From: WHSW01 sp963729075
GTDB lineage: Bacteria > Actinomycetota > Thermoleophilia > Solirubrobacterales > 70-9
Reading direction: 5' to 3'
Assembly (NCBI GenBank): GCA_963729075.1
Contig: CAVSMU010000003.1
Span: 310,001-374,000, forward strand
Length of the DNA: 64,000 bases
Part shown: positions 32,375 to 41,003 of the stretch, piece after piece
Numbering within the stretch: the stretch's first letter is position 1
Layout of the letters: every line of letters begins with the position of its first letter
Program-made: the position numbers and the translations under genes
Notes under the pieces: generated by a model
Databases searched by the model: none
Told to the model about the DNA's origin: nothing
Seen by the model: the letters and a program-made list of their open reading frames with translations, nothing else

Positions 32375-33553
32375 CTACTTGCCCTGCACGAGGGATATCG
32401 CCCGCGCGATCACCAGGCGCTGGATCTCGTTCGTGCCCTCGTAGATCTGGGTGATCTTGGCGTCGCGCATCATGCGCTCGACCGGGTACTCGCTGACGTA
32501 GCCGTAGCCGCCGAGCACCTGGACCGCCTCGGTGGTCACCGCCATCGCCGTGTCCGAGGCGATCAGCTTCGCCATCGCCGAGTACTTGCCCATGTCGGCA
32601 TCGCCGGCATCGACCTTCGAGCAGGCGCGGTAGAGCAGCTCGCGCGCGGCAGCGGTGCGCGACTCCATGTCGGCGAGCTTGAACTGGATCCCTTGGAAGG
32701 AAGCGATCGGCTTACCGAACTGCTTGCGCTCCTGGGCGTAGGCCGCGGCGTAGTCGGTCGCCCCCTGGGCGATCCCGACCGCCTGCGCGGCAACCCCGAG
32801 CCGCGATCGGTCGAGCGTCGCCATCGCGACCTTGAATCCCTGGTTTGCCTCGCCGATCAGGTTCTCGGCCGGGACGCGCACGTTGTCGAAGATCGGCTGG
32901 CCCGTGGGCGAGCCGCGGATGCCCATCTTGTGCTCGAGCTTGCCGACCGCGAATCCGGGCCGATCGGCCTCGACGACGAACGCGGAGATGCCGCGCGAGT
33001 GGCCCTGCTCGGGGTCGGTGACCGCGAAGCAGATATAGAAGTCGGCGACGCCGAGGTTCGTGATCCAGTTCTTGGTGCCGTCGATCACCCACTCGTCGCC
33101 GTCGCGCACCGCGCGGGTGCGCATCCCGCCCGGGTCCGAGCCGGCGTCGGGCTCCGAAAGCGCGAACGCCGGCGACCACTCGCCGGACGCGCAGCGCGGC
33201 AGGAATCGCTGCTTCTGCTCGTCGGTGCCGAAGAGCTTGATCGGCAGCGTGCCGAGCTCCTGGATCATCAGGATCAGGGCGCTCGACGCACACGCCTTGG
33301 CGACCTCCTCGACCGCGATGTTGAGCATCAGCGTCCCGGTCCCGGTGCCGCCGTGCTCGGCGTCGAAGGGCAGGCCCATGAGGTCGTGGTCGGCGAACAG
33401 CTCGCGGATGTCGCGTGGATACTCCGCCTGTTCGTCGATCGCAGGCGCGCGCGGTGCGACGCGCTCGACCACCATCTTGCGGATCGTCTCGCGGAAGTCC
33501 TCGAAGTCCTGCGGGATCGAGTAGCCGGCGTGCGGCTGGGCGACGGTCGTCAT
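32375..33553 (-). CDS. Acyl-CoA dehydrogenase
   Basis: A 392-residue FAD-dependent acyl-CoA dehydrogenase, first step of beta-oxidation or branched-chain acyl-CoA breakdown. FAD-binding FALSEPDAGSDPGGMRT and WITNLGVADFYI, substrate loop KMGIRGSPTG, and the catalytic-base region IYEGTNEIQRLVIAR (Glu before GTNE, the position used by short/medium-chain enzymes) are all present. Short-chain or 2-methylacyl-CoA substrates are plausible. ATG 33553 is preceded by TAGCCT 7 bases upstream. It is one of three acyl-CoA dehydrogenases within 6 kb. Confidence 0.95.
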   Translation of the reverse strand: MTTVAQPHAGYSIPQDFEDFRETIRKMVVERVAPRAPAIDEQAEYPRDIRELFADHDLMGLPFDAEHGGTGTGTLMLNIAVEEVAKACASSALILMIQELGTLPIKLFGTDEQKQRFLPRCASGEWSPAFALSEPDAGSDPGGMRTRAVRDGDEWVIDGTKNWITNLGVADFYICFAVTDPEQGHSRGISAFVVEADRPGFAVGKLEHKMGIRGSPTGQPIFDNVRVPAENLIGEANQGFKVAMATLDRSRLGVAAQAVGIAQGATDYAAAYAQERKQFGKPIASFQGIQFKLADMESRTAAARELLYRACSKVDAGDADMGKYSAMAKLIASDTAMAVTTEAVQVLGGYGYVSEYPVERMMRDAKITQIYEGTNEIQRLVIARAISLVQGK

Positions 33554-33560
33554 CGCGTTC

Positions 33561-33566
33561 AGGCTA
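33561..33566 (-). promoter_or_regulatory. -10 box of the acyl-CoA dehydrogenase at 33553
   Basis: TAGCCT on the minus strand lies 7 bases before ATG 33553, without an RBS. A leaderless start is likely. Confidence 0.45.
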
Positions 33567-33778
33567 TCGACCAGCGGAACCTCGGCCCGCGCCGTTCAGC
33601 GCCGCGCCGCGTCGTGCTTCCGCGCCGAGCGTCGACTCGCTTGCTAATGGCGCTATCGAGACGACGCTCGTCGCTCCGGCCTAGGATCCCCACTTCGTCT
33701 CGGGCCGGGGGAGGATCCGGGTCGGCGCCGCGGAGGCCCTCGTCGGGGCCGAGGACACGGTGCTCTGCGAGTGATCGA

Positions 33779-34960
33779 CTAGAGCCCGAGCTGCCGGCCG
33801 AGGATCTCCTTCATGACCTCGTCTGTGCCGCCGCCGATCGGGCCCAGGCGGGCGTCCCGCAGGGCGCGCTCGACCCCGTACTCGCGCATGTAGCCGTAGC
33901 CGCCGAGGATCTGGAGGACCTCGTCGGCGACCTCGACGCAGGCGCGCTGGGTGTAGAGCTTGGCCTTGGTGACGTCTGAAATCGCGTCCTCGCCGGCGAC
34001 GAAGCGGCGCAGGGCGTGGTAGGTGAGCGCGCGCCCCACCTCGGCCTTGACCCCGACCTCCGCGATCTTGTGGCGAATCGCCTGGAAGCCGCCGATCGGC
34101 CGTCCGAACGCCTCGCGCTCGCCCGCGTAGGAGATCGCGACGTCGAGCAGCCGGCGCATGCCGCCGACCGCCCCGAGCGCCATCAGGAGCCGCTCCCAGG
34201 CGAAGTTCTCCATGATCAAATAGAAGCCCCGGTTCTCCTCGCCGAGCAGGTTCTCGTCCGGCACCTCGACGTCGGTGAACGACAACTCGCCCGTGTCGGA
34301 GGAGTGCCAGCCCATCTTCTCCAGCTTGCGCGAGACCTCGTATCCGGGCATCTCGCGCTCGAGGATCAGGAACGAGATCCCCTGGTGCCCGCCGTCCGGG
34401 GTCGTCTTCACCGCGCAGACGAGGAAGTCGGCGCGCACACCGTTCGTGATGAACGTCTTGGCGCCGTTGACGACGTAGCCACCGGGCACCTTGCGCGCCT
34501 CGGTGCGGATCGAGGCGACGTCGGACCCCGCCCCGGGCTCGGTGATCCCGAGCGCCGCGATCTTGCGCCCCGCGATCGCCGGCCGCAGGAACCGCTCGTG
34601 CTGGTCGGGGGAGCCGAACCTGTACACGGGCGGGGTCGCGATCCCCGTGTGCGCCCCGAGCCCCGCCCCGACCCCCCCGGACGCGCCCGCCGCGGCCAGC
34701 TGCTCGGCCCAGACTGCGTCGTGGACGTAATCGCCGCCCTGACCCCCGAGCTCCACCGGGTACTTCAGGCCGAGGAAGCCGAGCTCGGCGGCCCGGGTGT
34801 ACAGCTCGCGCGGGAACTCCCGCGCCGCCTCCCACTCGTCCACGTGCGGCGCGACCTCGGTTCGCACCCAGCGGTCGATCGTCTCGCGCAGCTGCTCGTG
34901 CTCGTCGGTGAACGGGGGCAGCGTGGCCCGCTCGCCGGTGTCGCGGACGACGGCGGTCAT
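33779..34960 (-). CDS. Acyl-CoA dehydrogenase (GGGT-type active site)
   Basis: A 393-residue acyl-CoA dehydrogenase. It has ALGITEPGAGSDVASIRT and FITNGVRADFLV (FAD and substrate contacts) and the C-terminal signature PIGGGTDEVMKEILGRQ. At the place of the medium-chain catalytic Glu there is Gly, as in the isovaleryl/long-chain group where the base comes from another helix (candidate in the ENFAWERLLMALGA segment). ATG 34960 overlaps the stop of the NTF2-like gene (ATGA), so the two are coupled. Substrate class is uncertain; the gene resembles that at 37314-38516. Confidence 0.93.
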   Translation of the reverse strand: MTAVVRDTGERATLPPFTDEHEQLRETIDRWVRTEVAPHVDEWEAAREFPRELYTRAAELGFLGLKYPVELGGQGGDYVHDAVWAEQLAAAGASGGVGAGLGAHTGIATPPVYRFGSPDQHERFLRPAIAGRKIAALGITEPGAGSDVASIRTEARKVPGGYVVNGAKTFITNGVRADFLVCAVKTTPDGGHQGISFLILEREMPGYEVSRKLEKMGWHSSDTGELSFTDVEVPDENLLGEENRGFYLIMENFAWERLLMALGAVGGMRRLLDVAISYAGEREAFGRPIGGFQAIRHKIAEVGVKAEVGRALTYHALRRFVAGEDAISDVTKAKLYTQRACVEVADEVLQILGGYGYMREYGVERALRDARLGPIGGGTDEVMKEILGRQLGL

Positions 34961-35391
34961 CCGCCGCCCGGTGCGCGCCACGCCTTCATCGTCGTGTAGC
35001 CGCGGCCCGCGAAGTCGAAGCCGAGTAGATCCCCGGTCGGGTTGGCTCGATCCCCGTGGTGGTAGGCGCGGACCTCGGCGATCCTGCCGTCGCGGAGCCG
35101 GAACCACTCGGTGCCGCGGTTGAGGCGCTTCTCACCGGACTTCGGGTCGCGCCAGGTCATCGTCCACTCGATCACAGCCTCGTCGCCGTCGGCGAGCCCG
35201 TGCTCGTAGTGCCACTGGCCGTCGAGGTTGTCGATCGCCCAGCGCGCGTTCTCCGCGATCGCCCGCCCGTGATGGGGGCCGAGGCGGGTGTAGTAGTGAG
35301 TCGCGTCGTCGGTGAAGTGGGACGCGATCAGCTCGACGTCGCCGGTGTTGAGCGCCTCGTAGTAGCTGCGGATGTGGCCGAGGTTCGAGAT
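34957..35391 (-). CDS. NTF2/SnoaL-like protein, start codon unclear
   Basis: The frame carries a complete NTF2-like domain: SNLGHIRSYYEALNTGDVEL, IASHFTDDATHYYTRLGPH, AVIEWTMTWRDPKSGEKRL and GRIAEVRAYHHGDRANPTGD. Such cone-shaped domains act as small isomerases, hydrolases or binding proteins. The domain begins at once after the upstream stop at 35404, and no ATG, GTG or TTG precedes it; the codon where homologous proteins start ('MSNL') is ATC at 35391. Either a rare ATC/ATT start is used or a base is wrong. The gene is coupled by four bases to the acyl-CoA dehydrogenase downstream. Confidence 0.7.
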   Translation of the reverse strand: MSNLGHIRSYYEALNTGDVELIASHFTDDATHYYTRLGPHHGRAIAENARWAIDNLDGQWHYEHGLADGDEAVIEWTMTWRDPKSGEKRLNRGTEWFRLRDGRIAEVRAYHHGDRANPTGDLLGFDFAGRGYTTMKAWRAPGGG

Positions 35392-35488
35392 CCCAAGAAT
35401 CTTTCACGGAATGTCGATTTCCGCTCGCTCGTTCGTCGCTAGGGTGAAAAGCGGCGAAACGGACGCTGCTCCAACGACAGGAGGACAC

Positions 35489-35887
35489 ATGAAGTACATG
35501 CTCATCCTCGCCGGCGAGGAAGGCGGGATGGAGGACGTGAGCCCTGAGGAGATGAAGGCGGTGATGGACCGCTGGTCGGCCTACGGGCAGGAGCTGGTCG
35601 ACGCCGGCGCGTTCATCGCCGGGGAGGGCTTGCAGGAGAGCGCGACCGCGACCACCGTGCGGATCTCCGACGACGGCGAGCGGCTGGTCACCGACGGCCC
35701 CTTCGCGGAGACGAAGGAGCAGGTCGGCGGCTTCTATGTGATCGAGTGCGCCGACCTCGACGAGGCGATCGAGTGGGCCAGGAAGGTTCCCCTCCAGGGA
35801 GGCGGGATCGAGGTTCGACCGGTCATGGACTACACGCAGTACGGGTACGAGGACCCGTCTACCGCCACGGCGGAGGCATCCTCGTAG
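35489..35887 (+). CDS. YCII-related (DGPF) domain protein
   Basis: A 132-residue DGPF/YCII protein with the signature LVTDGPFAETKEQVGGFYVI, starting MKYMLILAGEE. ATG 35489 has a clear RBS (CAGGAGG, 5 bases upstream) and a TAGGGT -10 box at 35438-35443. DGPF proteins are the standard partners of ECF42 sigma factors, and the next gene is exactly that, starting at the stop of this one. The dimeric ferredoxin-like fold has no established enzymatic activity here. Confidence 0.92.
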   Translation: MKYMLILAGEEGGMEDVSPEEMKAVMDRWSAYGQELVDAGAFIAGEGLQESATATTVRISDDGERLVTDGPFAETKEQVGGFYVIECADLDEAIEWARKVPLQGGGIEVRPVMDYTQYGYEDPSTATAEASS

Positions 35888-37143
35888 AGGCTCCGGCCGG
35901 GGTCGTCGACCGCACCTTCCGGCACGAGTCCGGGCGTGCGGTCGCGACCCTGATCCGGGTCCTCGGGGACTTCGACGCCGCCGAGGAGGCGGTCCAGGAG
36001 GCGTTCGTCGTCGCGCTCGAGCGCTGGCCCCGGGACGGCGTTCCCGCAAATCCCGGCGCCTGGATCACGCGTGTCGCTCGCAACCGGGCGATCGATCGAC
36101 TGCGGCGTGCGCGGACCCTGGACGCCAAGCTGCCGGAGCTCGAGCGCCTCGAGGCCCTGCGCGTCGCCGGCGATGACGAGATCGACGAGGTTGCCGAGTC
36201 GCCGGTCGCCGACGACAGGCTGCGGCTGATCTTCACCTGCTGTCATCCAGCCCTGGCCCCAGAGGCGCGGGTGGCCCTCACCCTGCGGACGCTGGGCGGT
36301 CTCAGCACGGCCGAGATCGCGCGCGCGTTCCTGACCTCGGAGTCGGCGATGGCGCAACGGCTTGTACGCGCGAAGCGCAAGATCCGCGAGGCGCGCATTC
36401 CCTACGAGGTGCCGGCGGCCCATCAGCTTCCCGAGCGCCTGCCGTCGGTGCTGGCGACCGTCTATCTGATCTTCAACGAGGGGTATTCAGCCTCCGGCAG
36501 CGATGAGCTCATCCGCCGTGAGCTCTGCGCCGAGTCGATCCGGCTCGGCCGGGTGCTACGGGAGATCATGCCCCGGGAGCGGGAGATCGACGCCTTGCTC
36601 GCCCTGATGCTGCTCCACGACGCCCGGCGGCCGGCCCGGCTCGACACGCGCGGCGAGCTGGTGCCGCTCGCAGATCAGGACCGTTCGCTCTGGGACCGCG
36701 AGCAGATCGATTCCGGCCTGGAACTCGCCCGACGGGCGCTCGCGGTTCGCGGTGTGGTCGCGCCGCTGGCCCCGGGCCCCTACGCACTCCAGGCCGCGAT
36801 CGCTGCCGAGCACTGCCGGGCGGCGACCGCGGACGACACCGACTGGGACCGGATCCGGCTGCTCTACGACTGGCTCGTTCAAGCGCAGCCGTCGCCCGTC
36901 GTCGAGCTCAACCGCGCGGTGGCGATCGCGATGGCGGAGGGCCCGCAGCGCGGGCTCGAGGCGATCGACGCGATCGAGGGGCTCGACGCCTACCTGCACC
37001 TGCACTCCGCGCGCGCCGATCTGCTGCGGCGCGCGGGGCGCGCGCGCGAGGCCGCGAGCGAGTACGACCGCGCGCTCGAGCTGGTCGCGAACCCGGTCGA
37101 GCGCTCATTCCTCGAGCGCCGCCGCGCCGAGGTCGCTCAGTAG
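35884..37143 (+). CDS. ECF42-type sigma factor with C-terminal helical extension (start uncertain)
   Basis: About 419 residues. Region 2 (LIRVLGDFDAAEEAVQEAFV, WITRVARNRAIDRLRRAR) and region 4 (GLSTAEIARAFLTSESAMAQ) occupy the first 190 residues. The rest is the long alpha-helical (TPR-like) extension typical of ECF42, with VYLIFNEGYSASGSDEL, LLALMLLHDARRPAR and VVELNRAVAIAMAEGP. These factors need the extension for activity and lack a classical anti-sigma. No ATG/GTG/TTG is found at the expected start: the frame overlaps the YCII stop with CTC GTA GAG, and GTA 35884 stands where GTG would be expected. Coupled re-initiation or a base error is likely. Confidence 0.88.
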   Translation, partial: VEAPAGVVDRTFRHESGRAVATLIRVLGDFDAAEEAVQEAFVVALERWPRDGVPANPGAWITRVARNRAIDRLRRARTLDAKLPELERLEALRVAGDDEIDEVAESPVADDRLRLIFTCCHPALAPEARVALTLRTLGGLSTAEIARAFLTSESAMAQRLVRAKRKIREARIPYEVPAAHQLPERLPSVLATVYLIFNEGYSASGSDELIRRELCAESIRLGRVLREIMPREREIDALLALMLLHDARRPARLDTRGELVPLADQDRSLWDREQIDSGLELARRALAVRGVVAPLAPGPYALQAAIAAEHCRAATADDTDWDRIRLLYDWLVQAQPSPVVELNRAVAIAMAEGPQRGLEAIDAIEGLDAYLHLHSARADLLRRAGRAREAASEYDRALELVANPVERSFLERRRAEVAQ

Positions 37144-37292
37144 CCGCCCGAGGACTGCTCGGTCGTCGTCTGCTCGGTCGAGTCGCTCTGGGCCGAGTCG
37201 TCAGAGTCGTCGTCGGAGCCGCAGCCCGCGAGCGCACCCACGGCCACGGCGGCGCCCACGGCGAGCGTCGCCAGCGTGGCGCGAATCCTCAT
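37137..37292 (-). CDS. Small lipoprotein (51 aa)
   Basis: A short gene on the opposite strand to the sigma factor, overlapping its 3' end by seven bases. It encodes a lipoprotein signal (TLAVGAAVAVGALAGC) with the lipidated Cys at about residue 24, followed by only 27 mature residues, Ser/Asp/Thr/Gln-rich (DDDSDDSAQSDSTEQ), ending SSGGY. It looks like a membrane-tethered acidic peptide. No family is recognised. ATG 37292 is 21 bases from the end of the neighbouring acyl-CoA dehydrogenase gene. Confidence 0.6.
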   Translation of the reverse strand: MRIRATLATLAVGAAVAVGALAGCGSDDDSDDSAQSDSTEQTTTEQSSGGY

Positions 37293-37313
37293 CTCCACAA
37301 GCTGATACGCCCG

Positions 37314-38516
37314 CTAGAGGCCATAGGAACGGCCGATGACGTCCAGCATGATCTCGTCCGTCCCCGCGCCGATGCGGTTCAGGCGCTGGTCGCGGTAGGC
37401 GCGCTCGATCTCGTACTCCTTCATGTAGCCGTAGCCGCCGTGGATCTGCACGCAGTCGTCGGCGACCTCGTGGCAGACGCGGGTCGCGAACAGCTTGGCC
37501 ATCGTGATCTCGCGCACCGGGTACTCGCCGTTGGCGAACCGCCAAGCGGTGGCGTGGACCATCTGCTTCGCGGCCTCGATCTTGGTCGCCATGTCGGCGA
37601 ACTTGTGCCTGATCGCCTGGAAGCGGCCGATCGGGCGCCCGAACGCCTCCCGCTCCTTCGCGTACTCCAGGGTGCGCTCGAACATCCGCTCGCAGGACGC
37701 GTAGCAGCCCGCGGCGGCCACCAGGCGCTCGCCCTGAAGCTCCCAGGAGATGTGGTAGAAGCCCTTGCCGATCTCCCCGAGCACCGCGTCGGCCGGGACC
37801 CGCATGTCCTCGAACGCGAGCTCGCCGGTGTCGGAGGCGTGCATGCCCATCTTCTCGAGCGTGCGCGAGATCGAAAACCCCGGGACCGTGTCGCCGCCGG
37901 CGTCGCGCAGGTCGACCAAGAAGAGGGTGATCCCGTCGTGGCGCTTGTCGGGGTCCGTCTTCGTCACCAGGACGCAGAAGTCCGCGCGCGCGCCGTTGGT
38001 GATGAAGGTCTTGGCCCCGTTGATCACGTACTCGTCGCCGTCGCGGATCGCGGTCGTGCGGATCCCGGCGACGTCCGAGCCGGCGCCGGGCTCGGTGATC
38101 CCGAGGCACCCGATCCGCTCGCCCTGGATCCCGGGCACCAGGTAGCGCTGCTTCTGCTCCTCGGTGCCGAGCAGGTGCACGGGGGGCAGGACCATGTCGG
38201 TCTGGACCGCGAAGCCCATGTTCGTGCCGCCGGATCCGGAGTAGCTCATGCACTCGGCGCGGATCAGCGAGTAGAAGTAGTCGCCGCCCTGGCCGCCGTA
38301 CTCCTCCGGAAAGCACAGGCCCAGATAGCCGAGCTCGCCGGCGCGCCTCATCGCCGAATCGGGCCAGAGCGTCTCCTCCCACTCGTTGCGATACGGGTAG
38401 AGCTCCTTCTTCACCCAGGCGCTCATCGACTCGCGGAGATCGAGATGCTCGTCCGTGAAGATGAAGTGGTTTCGCGTCGCCTCGTGCTCCGGCTTGATCA
38501 CGGTCGCTGTGGCCAC
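37314..38516 (-). CDS. Acyl-CoA dehydrogenase
   Basis: A 400-residue acyl-CoA dehydrogenase with CLGITEPGAGSDVAGIRTTA, FITNGARADFCVLV, SDTGELAFEDMRVPA and the C-terminal RIGAGTDEIMLDVIGRSYGL. As in the gene at 33779, Gly/Ala replaces the medium-chain catalytic Glu, so it belongs to the isovaleryl/long-chain-like group. It is divergent from an enoyl-CoA hydratase gene. A perfect 10-bp inverted repeat lies between the two, which suggests joint control by a fatty-acid-type repressor. An RBS-like GAGAAGGAGAG lies 5-15 bases before ATG 38516. Confidence 0.94.
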   Translation of the reverse strand: MATATVIKPEHEATRNHFIFTDEHLDLRESMSAWVKKELYPYRNEWEETLWPDSAMRRAGELGYLGLCFPEEYGGQGGDYFYSLIRAECMSYSGSGGTNMGFAVQTDMVLPPVHLLGTEEQKQRYLVPGIQGERIGCLGITEPGAGSDVAGIRTTAIRDGDEYVINGAKTFITNGARADFCVLVTKTDPDKRHDGITLFLVDLRDAGGDTVPGFSISRTLEKMGMHASDTGELAFEDMRVPADAVLGEIGKGFYHISWELQGERLVAAAGCYASCERMFERTLEYAKEREAFGRPIGRFQAIRHKFADMATKIEAAKQMVHATAWRFANGEYPVREITMAKLFATRVCHEVADDCVQIHGGYGYMKEYEIERAYRDQRLNRIGAGTDEIMLDVIGRSYGL

Positions 38517-38543
38517 GGATGCTCTCCTTCTCGCTCGCTCGAA

Positions 38544-38573
38544 AGTAGAAAGTGTAGAGTAGTACTTTCTACT
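38544..38573. promoter_or_regulatory. Operator candidate between divergent acyl-CoA genes
   Basis: AGTAGAAAGT (38544-38553) and ACTTTCTACT (38564-38573) form a perfect 10-bp inverted repeat around a 10-base centre. It is AT-rich compared with its surroundings and ends one base before GTG 38575. It probably binds a TetR- or GntR-type regulator controlling both genes; TACTTT (38563-38568) could be the -10 box. Confidence 0.55.
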
Positions 38574-38574
38574 C

Positions 38575-39360
38575 GTGCCCGAGTTCGAGAAGATTCGCTA
38601 CGAGATCGCCGAGCACGTCGCGACGATCACGCTCGACGACCCCGAAACCCGCAACGCGCTCTCGGTCGAGTTGCTCGGCGAGCTGATCGCCGCGCTCGAG
38701 TCGGCGCGCGACGACGAGGACGTCCGCGTGGTCGTGCTCGCCTCCTCGCACGAGAAGGTCTTCTCGTCGGGCGCCAACCTCGCGGGGTTCGGCGCCGAGG
38801 CGCCGATCGTCCACAAGCACTTCGGCTCGGAGGCGTTCGTGCGCGTGTTCAAGCTGCTCGGCGAGCTCGGCAAGCCCTCGCTGGTGGCCGCGAACGGCCA
38901 CGTCCTGGCCGGCTCGCTCGGCATCGCGCTCGCCTGCGACCTGATCATCGCCAGGGAGGGCGCCGGGTTCGGGACGCCCGAGATCAACGTCGGCCTGTTC
39001 CCGTTCATGATCATGGCGCTGATCTACCGCAACGTGCCGCGCAAGAAGACGAACGAGATGCTGCTGCTCGGCGAGCGCCTGACCGCGGAGGAGGCGCGCG
39101 AGGCGGGGATCGTGAACAAGGTCGTCCCGCCCGAGGAGTTCGAGGCCGCGGTCGCCGATTGGGCTGGGAAGCTGGCGGCGAAGTCGCCGTTGATCATGCG
39201 CCTGGGAAAGGACGCGCTGTGGCGCCAGATGGATATGCCGCTCGCCGAGGCGCTCGACTACCTGCGCTCCCAGCTGACGATCGAGCTCTCGACCGAGGAC
39301 GCGGTCGAGGGCGTCACCGCCTTCTTCGAGAAGCGCGAGCCGCAGTGGAAGGGACGATGA
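38575..39360 (+). CDS. Enoyl-CoA hydratase/isomerase family protein
   Basis: A 261-residue crotonase-fold enzyme. Oxyanion-hole elements are FSSGANLAGFG and ANGHVLAGSLGIALACDLI; FGTPEINVGLFPFMIMALIY carries the region of the second catalytic residue, where the usual Glu is replaced by hydrophobic residues (FPF), so hydratase activity is not assured. The C-terminus is EKREPQWKGR. GTG 38575 directly follows the inverted repeat with no RBS, so the mRNA is probably leaderless. The stop overlaps the carboxyltransferase start by four bases, making them one operon. Confidence 0.92.
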   Translation: MPEFEKIRYEIAEHVATITLDDPETRNALSVELLGELIAALESARDDEDVRVVVLASSHEKVFSSGANLAGFGAEAPIVHKHFGSEAFVRVFKLLGELGKPSLVAANGHVLAGSLGIALACDLIIAREGAGFGTPEINVGLFPFMIMALIYRNVPRKKTNEMLLLGERLTAEEAREAGIVNKVVPPEEFEAAVADWAGKLAAKSPLIMRLGKDALWRQMDMPLAEALDYLRSQLTIELSTEDAVEGVTAFFEKREPQWKGR

Positions 39361-41003
39361 GCGAGGCCGCAGGTCGCAGGTCGCAGGCCGCAGAGACCCA
39401 GCGCGCTGGGGAGGCGGCGGAGGCACCGGCCGAAACCGAGGCCGGCGCGGAGACCGGGCTCAAGGGGCTGGTCGACGACCTGCACGCCCGCCGTGAGACG
39501 GCGAAGCTCGGCGGCGGGTCCGAGAAGATCGCCAAGCAGCACGACGCCGGCAAGCTGACCGCGCGGGAGCGGATCGACCTGCTGGTCGACCCGGGCAGCT
39601 TCGTCGAGCTCGGAATCCACGCCGGGCCGCACTTCTCCCAACGGGCGATGGAGGGCCGTGAGGCGCCCGCCGATGGGGTGATCACCGGCTGGGGCGACGT
39701 CGACGGCCGCCCGTGCGCGATCGCCGCCTACGACTTCACGGTCATGGCCGGGTCGATGGGGATGACGGGCGAGATCAAGATGGCGCGGCTGCGCGAGCTG
39801 GCGCTGCAGAAGCGGATCCCCCTGATCTGGCTGCTCGACTCGGCCGGGGCGCGGATCCAGGAGGCGGCCGGATCGCTGTTCGCCGGCTCCGGGCACCTGT
39901 TCCGCGAGGAGGTCGTGATGTCCGGCGTGGTGCCGCTTGTCGCCGCGATGATGGGCCCGTGTGCCGCCGGGACCGCGTACATCCCCGGCCTCTCGGACTT
40001 CGTGCCGATGGTGGTCGGCCAGGGGGCGATGGCGCTCGCCGGCCCCCACCTGACCAAGGCGGTGACGGGGGAGGACATCTCGATGGAGGACCTCGGCGGC
40101 GCGAGGGTGCACTGCCGCAAGTCCGGGGTCGGTGACCTCGAGGTCGCGGACGATCGCGAGTGCATCGCCGCCGTCAAGACTTACCTCTCGTTCTTCCCGG
40201 CGAATTGCGAGCAGCGACCGCCGGCGCGCGAGACCGAGGATCCCGACGACCGGATGTCGGAGAAGCTGCTCGACATCGTCCCCGAGTCGTCACGGCACCC
40301 GTACGACATGTACGACCTGATCGCCGAGATCGTCGATGACGGGGAGTACTTCGACATCAAGCCCCGGTTCGCGCGGACGATCATCACGTGCCTCGCGCGC
40401 TTCGGCGGGATGCCGGTCGGCATCGTGGCCAACCAGCCGAAGCAGCTCGGGGGCATCCTCGAGAACGACTCGGCCGACAAGGCGGCGCGCTTCGTCAACC
40501 TCTGCGACGCCTTCAGCATCCCGCTCGTATTCCTCCAGGACGTCCCCGGGTTCATGGTCGGTTCGAAGGTCGAGCACGCCGGGATCATCCGCCATGGGGC
40601 GAAGATGCTCTACGCGGTCTCGCGCGCGACGGTGCCGAAGATCACCGTAGTCGTCCGCAAGGCCTACGGCGCCGGCTACTACGTGATGAACGGGAAGGCG
40701 TACGAGCCCGATCTGATCGTCGCCTGGCCGAGCGCCGAGATCTCCGTTATGGGCGCCGAGGGCGCGGTCAACATCATCGGCCGCTCGGCGATCGAGGCCT
40801 CCGACGACCCCGACAAGACCCGCGAGGAGCTGCTCGAGAACGTCCGCAAGGTGATCGACCCGTACATCGCGGCGAAGAACGCCCTGATCGACGACATCAT
40901 CGACCCGCGGGAGACCCGCCCGACGATCATCCGCGGCCTGCGGATGGCGAGGGACAAGCGCGTCGAGCGGCCGTGGCGCAAGCACGGCGTGATGCCGGTA
41001 TGA
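39357..41003 (+). CDS. Acyl-CoA carboxylase, carboxyltransferase subunit
   Basis: A 548-residue biotin-dependent carboxyltransferase (propionyl-, methylcrotonyl- or geranyl-CoA type). The N-terminal half has KLTARERIDLLVDPGSFVEL and LLDSAGARIQEAAGSLF; the C-terminal half has the carboxybiotin site LVFLQDVPGFMVGSKVEHAG and YGAGYYVMNG. It needs a biotin carrier (one is at 16930) and a biotin carboxylase (not in the window). The first 30 residues are a low-complexity Ala/Glu/Gln stretch encoded by GCAGG-type repeats and do not belong to the conserved domain. ATG 39357 overlaps the hydratase stop; translation is coupled. Confidence 0.94.
   Translation: MSEAAGRRSQAAETQRAGEAAEAPAETEAGAETGLKGLVDDLHARRETAKLGGGSEKIAKQHDAGKLTARERIDLLVDPGSFVELGIHAGPHFSQRAMEGREAPADGVITGWGDVDGRPCAIAAYDFTVMAGSMGMTGEIKMARLRELALQKRIPLIWLLDSAGARIQEAAGSLFAGSGHLFREEVVMSGVVPLVAAMMGPCAAGTAYIPGLSDFVPMVVGQGAMALAGPHLTKAVTGEDISMEDLGGARVHCRKSGVGDLEVADDRECIAAVKTYLSFFPANCEQRPPARETEDPDDRMSEKLLDIVPESSRHPYDMYDLIAEIVDDGEYFDIKPRFARTIITCLARFGGMPVGIVANQPKQLGGILENDSADKAARFVNLCDAFSIPLVFLQDVPGFMVGSKVEHAGIIRHGAKMLYAVSRATVPKITVVVRKAYGAGYYVMNGKAYEPDLIVAWPSAEISVMGAEGAVNIIGRSAIEASDDPDKTREELLENVRKVIDPYIAAKNALIDDIIDPRETRPTIIRGLRMARDKRVERPWRKHGVMPV
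39366..39396 (+). repeat. GCAGG-type microrepeat at the carboxyltransferase N-terminus
   Basis: Short units GCAGGTC and GCAGGCC are repeated in tandem within the first codons. The same unit recurs just after the gene at 41004-41090. Confidence 0.55.

Noticed and set aside
33554..33778. Possible remnant gene between two acyl-CoA dehydrogenases
   Set aside because: Short frames on both strands show no family motif or start signals. I see nothing convincing in this 225-base gap.
37440..39356. A long plus-strand frame upstream of the carboxyltransferase, giving a 1187-residue protein
   Set aside because: The upstream part is antisense to an acyl-CoA dehydrogenase and out of frame with the hydratase. 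The conserved domain starts after ATG 39357, which overlaps the hydratase stop.
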